Positions 59,171 through 64,000 of a stretch of DNA of 64,000 nt are shown piece after piece. The notes under the pieces were generated by a model. The model was not told the origin of the DNA, made no database searches, and was given only the letters and a program-made list of their open reading frames with translations. Source of the stretch: an uncultured Clostridia bacterium (GTDB lineage Bacteria > Bacillota > Clostridia > Oscillospirales > Acutalibacteraceae); the NCBI GenBank assembly GCA_937876205.1, contig CALEII010000031.1:49339-113338 (forward strand), written 5' to 3'. How positions within the stretch are numbered: the first letter of the stretch is position 1; the number at the start of each line of letters is the position of its first letter. The position numbers and the translations under genes are program-made.

Positions 59171-60595
59171 TTACTCTTTGCCTGTCCAACAATAGGTACA
59201 GACCTTATCTTTATCTATACCAATGGATTCTAAGACACCTTCTAAGGATTGATAACCCAATGAGTCAAAGCCAAGCATTTTACAAATCCGTTTTAACATA
59301 CACTGACCGCGCTCGGTATGGGCGTCAGCATATTCTTCGAGATGCTTTTGTCCTTCATCGCCCTCCAGCTCCTGCACTACTCTGCGAGCAAGTAATTCTT
59401 GTTCTGAATTACTGCGGGAGAAATTAAGATACTTACAACCATACATAATAGGCGGACACGCAGAGCGCATATGTACTTCTTTTGCACCTGATTTATAAAG
59501 AAAATCAACCGTTTCAGCAAGCTGTGTTCCTCTTACAATGGAATCATCTACCAAAAGAAGCTTCTTACCGTCAATGAGTTCAGGTACGGGAATCTGCTTC
59601 ATCTTGGCAACCTGATTGCGAACACTTTGATTTGCAGGCATAAATGAACGGGGCCAGGTAGGTGTGTATTTCACAAAAGGACGTGCAAATTCTACTCCGC
59701 TCTGAGTAGCATAACCCATTGCGTGGGGCACACCGGAATCCGGTACACCTGCCACAAAATCCACATCCGGAAGACTGCCGTTCTCTTGCTCGTTTCGAGC
59801 CATAATCTTTCCATTGGTAACACGCATAACCTCAACATTCTTACCTTCATAGCGGGAATTCGGATAACCGTAGTATGTCCAAAGGAAAGCACATATTTTC
59901 ATTTCTTCTCCCGCAGGAGCGAGTGTTTCAATTCCGTCTGCTGTCATTTTGACAATTTCACGGGGGCCGAGCTCGTAGGCATCCTCATAGCCAAGCTTAT
60001 GATAGGCAAAAGACTCAAATGCCACACAATAGCCGTTATCGTCCTTACCGATAAGCACCGGCAGACGGCCGACCTTGTCTCTTGCTGCAATCACTTCACC
60101 GTTAGCGGTGAGAATAAGTAATGTCATCGAGCCTTCAATTTCATCCTGTGCATGGAGAATACCCGAAACAAGGTCATCACACTGGTTGATAAGAGCAGCC
60201 ACAAGTTCAGTGGAATTGACCTTGCCCGAACTCATTGCCATAAACTGATGTCCGTGATCCGAAAAATATTTCTCAACAAGCTGTTCTGCGTTATTGATGA
60301 TACCCACTGTGCTGATCGCATAGATACCCAGGTGTGAACGCACGAGCAGAGGCTGAGGATCGCTGTCACTGATACAACCGATACCGCTGCAGCCGTGGAA
60401 ATCAACCAAATCCTTCTCAAACTTAGTACGAAACGGGGTGTTCTCAATAGAATGGATCTGACGCTGAAATCCATCCTGAACATCATGAATAATCATACCT
60501 GCCCGCTTGGTGCCGAGATGCGAATGATAGTCAACTCCGAAGAAAATATCCAGTACGCAATCCCGCTTGGAGACTGCTCCGAAGAATCCGCCCAT
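59171..60595 (-). CDS. PurF-like amidophosphoribosyltransferase with a degenerate glutaminase domain
   Basis: 474 residues. The PRPP domain is intact: KLLLVDDSIVRGTQ near 352, GVPDSGVPHAMGYA near 286, and KSGAKEVHMRSACPP near 376. The N-terminus starts MGGFFGAVSKRD, without the Cys of MCGIxG that is the glutaminase nucleophile; the Arg and HNG glutamine-binding segments (HxRYST, HNGxLxN) read GCSGIGCIS and STVGIINN instead. It therefore should not use glutamine and may work with ammonia, or have another role. TAATG overlap with purC upstream. A normal purF, if the cell has one, lies elsewhere. Confidence 0.85.
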   Translation of the reverse strand: MGGFFGAVSKRDCVLDIFFGVDYHSHLGTKRAGMIIHDVQDGFQRQIHSIENTPFRTKFEKDLVDFHGCSGIGCISDSDPQPLLVRSHLGIYAISTVGIINNAEQLVEKYFSDHGHQFMAMSSGKVNSTELVAALINQCDDLVSGILHAQDEIEGSMTLLILTANGEVIAARDKVGRLPVLIGKDDNGYCVAFESFAYHKLGYEDAYELGPREIVKMTADGIETLAPAGEEMKICAFLWTYYGYPNSRYEGKNVEVMRVTNGKIMARNEQENGSLPDVDFVAGVPDSGVPHAMGYATQSGVEFARPFVKYTPTWPRSFMPANQSVRNQVAKMKQIPVPELIDGKKLLLVDDSIVRGTQLAETVDFLYKSGAKEVHMRSACPPIMYGCKYLNFSRSNSEQELLARRVVQELEGDEGQKHLEEYADAHTERGQCMLKRICKMLGFDSLGYQSLEGVLESIGIDKDKVCTYCWTGKE

Positions 60596-61281
60596 TAAGC
60601 GAAGAAGAGCTTATTGAGCGTCATGGGATCAATATATTCACCATCTTTATAGACACGCATATTGCCGGAAGCAATCTCGTCAATGAGCATTACATTGCCT
60701 TCGGCATCATAACCGAATTCAAATTTGATATCGTAAAGGTCAAGTCCCTTTGCTTTGAGGTCATCGGCAACAATCTTTGTGATAGCCTGAGTCTGAGCTT
60801 TGAGAGAGTCATACTGCTCGGCAGTCATAACGCCAAGGTCAACAAGTCCGTCCTTTGTAACCAACGGATCTCCCTTTTCATCATTCTTAAAGGTGGTTTC
60901 AACATAGGCAGGAAGGTCTTGTCCCTCGGAGCAATAATCAGAATAACGACGGTAGAAGGAACCGACTGCTTTATAGCGGCAGATTACTTCAAGTCCCTTG
61001 CCGAAAACCTTAGCAGAGAGAACCTCCATAGTGGTGTCTTCAAGATTTGCGCTTACATAGTGAGTTCTGATGCCTGCAGCATTGATTTTCTCAAAGAAAT
61101 AGATGGACATACGAAGGTTGACATCGCCAACACCCTCGATAGTCAGACCAACCGAGTTCTCTCCGGGGTCAAATACACCGTCTTTGCCGGTGCAGTCATC
61201 CTTGAACTTCAGAAGACAGTTGCCGTTCTCCAAAGCATAAACATTTTTAGTTTTTCCTGTGTAAACAAGCTTCTTTTCCAT
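60595..61281 (-). CDS. purC: Phosphoribosylaminoimidazole-succinocarboxamide synthase
   Basis: 228 residues. Purine pathway step 7, CAIR plus aspartate to SAICAR. Motifs: VYTGKTKNVYAL at the start, LKFKDDCTGKDG near 25, EVICRYKAVGSFYRRY near 95, DLYDIKFEFGYD near 175, and IDEIASGNMRVYKDGEY near 194. Short form without PurE fusion. First gene of a two-gene unit. Confidence 0.95.
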   Translation of the reverse strand: MEKKLVYTGKTKNVYALENGNCLLKFKDDCTGKDGVFDPGENSVGLTIEGVGDVNLRMSIYFFEKINAAGIRTHYVSANLEDTTMEVLSAKVFGKGLEVICRYKAVGSFYRRYSDYCSEGQDLPAYVETTFKNDEKGDPLVTKDGLVDLGVMTAEQYDSLKAQTQAITKIVADDLKAKGLDLYDIKFEFGYDAEGNVMLIDEIASGNMRVYKDGEYIDPMTLNKLFFA

Positions 61282-61375
61282 TATTGCAAACTCCTTTATA
61301 AAAGAATTTGTGATTCAAATTTTTGCACAAAATCCCTGATATCTGATGTATATTGGTGATTTAAAACACCTTTTT

Positions 61376-61404
61376 ATTATACGGACATTTTGTTTCAGTG
61401 TCAA
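61376..61404 (-). promoter_or_regulatory. Consensus promoter of the purC-purF unit
   Basis: Minus strand TTGACA (61404-61399), 17-base spacer, TATAAT (61381-61376). The 95-base leader has a small GGTG/CACC hairpin but no guanine or PRPP riboswitch signature that I can recognise. Confidence 0.9.
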
Positions 61405-61588
61405 TATTTTTAATATAATTGTCAAATAATTTAGATAGGATATAAAGAGAACCGAATTCACCGGTCAGTTGACAGATTAACACAAAAAAGTTATAATATT
61501 TATACGAATTTTTTAAGGATTATTCATTAAACAAAAAAGCTTGCATACAAGTTCAGTCATCATTACATTGCAAATTTGGAGGTTTGAA
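61405..61588. other. AT-rich gap between purC promoter and the GH-like gene
   Basis: No gene, repeat-family element or clear -35/-10 pair was identified on the plus strand; GGAGG at 61578-61582 belongs to the gene that follows. Confidence 0.4.
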
Positions 61589-63505
61589 ATGACCAAAAAA
61601 AGTATAAAACTAAATTTTAGCACATTCAGCGGAAATTACGAAATTGTTCACAACGGCTTTTCATGGATAAGCGATGGAAGAAAGCCTTATATAACTATAC
61701 GAAGAAAAGTCGGTGATAAGTATATAGCTGTGTCCCGTCCTTTATGGTCGGCTTTAAAAAAGAAAACGGAGTTTTCCGAGAGTAGAATTGTTACCCGCTA
61801 TTCTGATTTCATAGCATTTGGCAAAAAGCTGCCTTTTACTCTTGTTTGTACTGCTGAGATAACAGGGGAAGATACTGTTGAATTCTCTTTGAAAGCAGAA
61901 AATGAAACAGGATATGACATTCAGGCTGTCTATTTCCCTGCCCCGTTTAATTCAAAATCAAAAAGAAAAAACTCTTATCATATTGACCCTATGCGTCAGG
62001 GCTTTATCCTTCCTGACGGATATAAAAAGAATTTTGCAACAATATATGGATATGCACACATAAAACGCCCGATAAACACAGGTGATTGTTATATGCCTGT
62101 CTGGGGCAGAGTATGTGATGGACATATGTTTACGGCTATTGTTGACACTCCTTATGACGCTTCTATGTATTCATCGTTCGGAAGACACGGTGCATTTGTT
62201 AATTCTGTTTATTGGCAATCATCACTGGGAAAACTGTCCTATGAAAGAAGAATCCGATTTGTTTTCCGTGAAAACGGTGATTACAATACTGTTGCAAAGG
62301 ATTACCGTAATTATCTGATTGAGAAGAATCAGCTTGTTACCATTGACGATAAAATTGCAAAAAACCCCAACATAAAGAAGATTATCGGTGCTCCCGTGCT
62401 TCATCACAAAATATTCTCAAAAATCAATGAAAAATCGCAGTTCTACGACAAAAAGGGCTCTAATGAAATTCTTTGTGCCACATTCGGTGAGCGTGCGGAA
62501 CAAATGAAAAGACTTAAAGCTCTTGGTCTTGATAAGCTGTATATTCATACTGACGGCTGGGGTAAGGACGGATACGACAACAAGCACCCATATATTCTTC
62601 CTCCTTGTGAAGAAGCAGGCGGATGGGACGGCTTCAGGGAATTTTCTGAGGTTTGCCGTGAGCTCGGCTTCGTATTTGCTTTGCATGACCAATACAGAGA
62701 TTATTATTATGACAGTCCTGTTTTTGACAAAGAAAAAACTGTGACAAATATTGACGGTACAAATCCGTATTGCTCAATCTGGGATGGCGGTGAACACAGT
62801 TATCTTTGTTCTGCATTTGCACTTGAAGCTGTAAAAAGAACTTATGCCGAGCTTGAAGAACACGGTGTTGATGTACAGGGAGCATATCTCGATGTTTTTT
62901 CAATTATGCAGGGAGATGAATGCTTCCATAAAGACCACAGAATTACAAGAGAGGAAAGTATGCAATTCCGTGGCGAGTGCTTTGATTATCTTAACGAAAA
63001 AGGGTTCATTATGTCCTCCGAAGAGCCGGGAATGCAGCTTCTCAAACACCTTGCTCTTGTTCATCACGGACCCCATGCTCTCCGTCCGCAGGAAAACGGC
63101 GAAGCGGTCGGAATTCCTGTTCCTCTCGGAAATCTTGTTTATCACGATTGTATTATGGTTCCGTGGAACTGGTTTAACAACTGGGGCATTCCCAAAGGTG
63201 AAGACGGTGACCTGTACGGTGCATTAAATGCGGGTATGCCTTATATTCACCCATACGGAAACTCTCTTCGTAAAATCGGAACAGACAACCGTACAGCTGA
63301 CATTGAAATGATGAGCGATGAAGACTTGAAAAAAGAGTTTGAACGCATCAGACCTCTTTGTGAGCTGCAGGCAAAGCTCTATAACAAGGAAATGTTAAAG
63401 CACGAGTTCCTCGGAAGCTACCGTAAGCAAAAAGCTACATATTCAGACGGTACATCTGTCATTATTGATTTGGACAAAAATACATACAAAATTGATTTGC
63501 AGTAA
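61589..63505 (+). CDS. Putative glycoside hydrolase (DUF5696/GH129-like)
   Basis: 638 residues from ATG at 61589 (GGAGG upstream). A beta-sandwich N-terminal part (to about 250), then a TIM-barrel-like part with KLYIHTDGWGKDGYDN near 327, GFVFALHDQYRDYYYD near 373, AYLDVFSIMQGDECFHKDHR near 435 and GFIMSSEEPG near 475; the acidic residues in YLDVF and SSEEP are candidates for catalysis. Layout resembles GH129/GH101 alpha-N-acetylgalactosaminidases and DUF5696 proteins, which act on mucin-type glycans; the match is by eye. No signal peptide, so probably intracellular. Confidence 0.55.
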   Translation: MTKKSIKLNFSTFSGNYEIVHNGFSWISDGRKPYITIRRKVGDKYIAVSRPLWSALKKKTEFSESRIVTRYSDFIAFGKKLPFTLVCTAEITGEDTVEFSLKAENETGYDIQAVYFPAPFNSKSKRKNSYHIDPMRQGFILPDGYKKNFATIYGYAHIKRPINTGDCYMPVWGRVCDGHMFTAIVDTPYDASMYSSFGRHGAFVNSVYWQSSLGKLSYERRIRFVFRENGDYNTVAKDYRNYLIEKNQLVTIDDKIAKNPNIKKIIGAPVLHHKIFSKINEKSQFYDKKGSNEILCATFGERAEQMKRLKALGLDKLYIHTDGWGKDGYDNKHPYILPPCEEAGGWDGFREFSEVCRELGFVFALHDQYRDYYYDSPVFDKEKTVTNIDGTNPYCSIWDGGEHSYLCSAFALEAVKRTYAELEEHGVDVQGAYLDVFSIMQGDECFHKDHRITREESMQFRGECFDYLNEKGFIMSSEEPGMQLLKHLALVHHGPHALRPQENGEAVGIPVPLGNLVYHDCIMVPWNWFNNWGIPKGEDGDLYGALNAGMPYIHPYGNSLRKIGTDNRTADIEMMSDEDLKKEFERIRPLCELQAKLYNKEMLKHEFLGSYRKQKATYSDGTSVIIDLDKNTYKIDLQ

Positions 63506-63608
63506 TTTCATACACTTTATTATTTCAACCGCAAGAAAAATTCACAAAACCACCGACTCATATAAAGCTGTGAACAAGTCCAGTAAAAACGGACAATAGA
63601 AAAAGAGA

Positions 63609-63641
63609 CCTCCTATGGTAGAATAAAACTACTATAGGAGG
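63609..63641 (+). promoter_or_regulatory. Hairpin masking the OrfA ribosome-binding site
   Basis: CCTCCTATGGTAG, loop AATAAAA, CTACTATAGGAGG: 13-bp stem with one G-U pair. The 3' strand is the AGGAGG that serves the ATG at 63649. Confidence 0.8.
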
Positions 63642-63648
63642 AATTTTT

Positions 63649-63984
63649 ATGCCAAGAAGTTATCGACACATGAAAGAATACGAGAAAGAAATTCTTGAAT
63701 TAAGGAAACAAGGAAAAACAAATAAAGAAATATGTGAGAAATTTGGTTTTACGATTAAGCAATTAAAAGGCTTTATCACCAGATATAACAATCATCAGAA
63801 AAAACTTGAAGCAGGAATAGTCATCAGAAAGAAAGGAAGACCGCCCAAGGATTATGCTGTACGAGAAGAGGATAAGGTTTCAGAGCTACGATATATCCTC
63901 GCCCGAAAAGAAGCAAAGATAAAGTCATTAGAGATGGAGAATGAGCTGATGCGGGATTTTCTCTCGCTCACAGAAAGGAAGTGA
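63649..63984 (+). CDS. IS3-like OrfA (transposase DNA-binding subunit)
   Basis: 111 residues. An N-terminal helix-turn-helix (EILELRKQGKTNKEICEKFG, FTIKQLKGFITRY), a basic linker (IVIRKKGRPPKD) and a C-terminal leucine-rich helix (LRYILARKEAKIKSLEMENE) are the plan of IS3-family OrfA. After its stop the sequence GTGAGAACAAGTGTAAAATT could start orfB. Whether the IS is intact is not visible. Confidence 0.7.
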   Translation: MPRSYRHMKEYEKEILELRKQGKTNKEICEKFGFTIKQLKGFITRYNNHQKKLEAGIVIRKKGRPPKDYAVREEDKVSELRYILARKEAKIKSLEMENELMRDFLSLTERK

Positions 63985-64000
63985 GAACAAGTGTAAAATT

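Larger units (their letters stand above)
63571..64000 (+). mobile_element. Left end of an IS3-like insertion sequence
   Basis: TGAACAAGTCCAGTAAAAAC followed by GGACA at 63571-63595 resembles the end of IS3-family elements, followed by an SD-masking hairpin and an OrfA-type gene. The element runs off the window, so orfB and the right end cannot be seen. Confidence 0.6.

Noticed and set aside
61282..61375. Purine riboswitch in the purC leader
   Set aside because: No conserved guanine- or PRPP-aptamer core was found; only a four-base-pair hairpin is visible.
63571..64000. Complete insertion sequence
   Set aside because: orfB and the right end are beyond the window, so only a left end can be claimed.

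Overview
The window reads as chromosome of an anaerobic, low-to-mid GC member of the Clostridia, most likely a gut Oscillospirales/Ruminococcaceae-type organism. The evidence is an electron-bifurcating [FeFe] hydrogenase operon, pyruvate formate-lyase, split transketolase, dockerin-bearing secreted proteins, a bile salt hydrolase, several glycan-degrading enzymes, strong GGAGG ribosome-binding sites, and frequent TTG/GTG starts. No rRNA, CRISPR array or complete prophage is seen.

Layout. 1-800: 3' end of a GH38-like alpha-mannosidase, then a free-standing 37-codon peptide gene. 794-1981: secreted phosphoesterase. 2299-15873: a housekeeping run, miaB-ricA(ylbF/ymcA)-mutS-mutL-miaA, then a membrane-anchored HlyD-like protein, yggS, sepF, a very long divIVA-like gene, lspA and an rluD-type gene; the order is close to the Bacillus ymcB-ymcA-mutS-mutL and ylm/divIVA neighbourhoods. 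16022-20625: phosphoesterase, two-gene transketolase, rhaD, zinc-ribbon membrane protein. 20706-24486: a small DUF6291-type gene under two LexA-like boxes, then two secreted dockerin proteins. 24926-33674: hydrogenase operon (hydC, hydD-like, hydB, hydA) that also holds a HydS-like iron-sulfur protein, two DRTGG proteins, a PHP protein and two GHKL ATPases, interrupted by a small inverted-repeat element carrying a four-helix-bundle gene. 33754-38035: secreted GLUG protein, XRE regulator, EEP nuclease, DUF3021-LytTR pair. 38140-41279: pflA-pflB behind a ZTP riboswitch. 41389-49786: small membrane protein, NlpC/P60-like amidase, bile salt hydrolase, secreted alpha/beta hydrolase, GH16, regulators, a second four-helix-bundle gene. 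49920-63505: tRNA-Arg(CCG), ychF, methionine gamma-lyase family protein, sfsA, GH20, TM2 protein, PRTase, sulfatase, GH18, purF-like/purC, and a GH-like protein. 63570-end: left end of an IS3-like element.

The glycan enzymes (GH38, GH16, GH18, GH20, sulfatase, a GH129/DUF5696-like protein, RhaD) and the bile salt hydrolase fit a host-associated niche. The hydrogenase and Pfl systems dispose of reductant and pyruvate; Pfl is tied by the riboswitch to ZTP/folate status, and purF/purC lie in the same window.

The most unusual signal is a family of modular palindromic intergenic elements (about ten loci). Terminal hairpins share AAACAATAATTT but have inner stems of different, still complementary, sequence; arms are built from short A/T-rich words that differ between loci; cores are GC hairpins; many abut stop codons. 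One copy carries a four-helix-bundle gene between 38-bp inverted repeats, and a second gene of the same family lies beside another array. This is the best candidate for an undescribed mobile system here.
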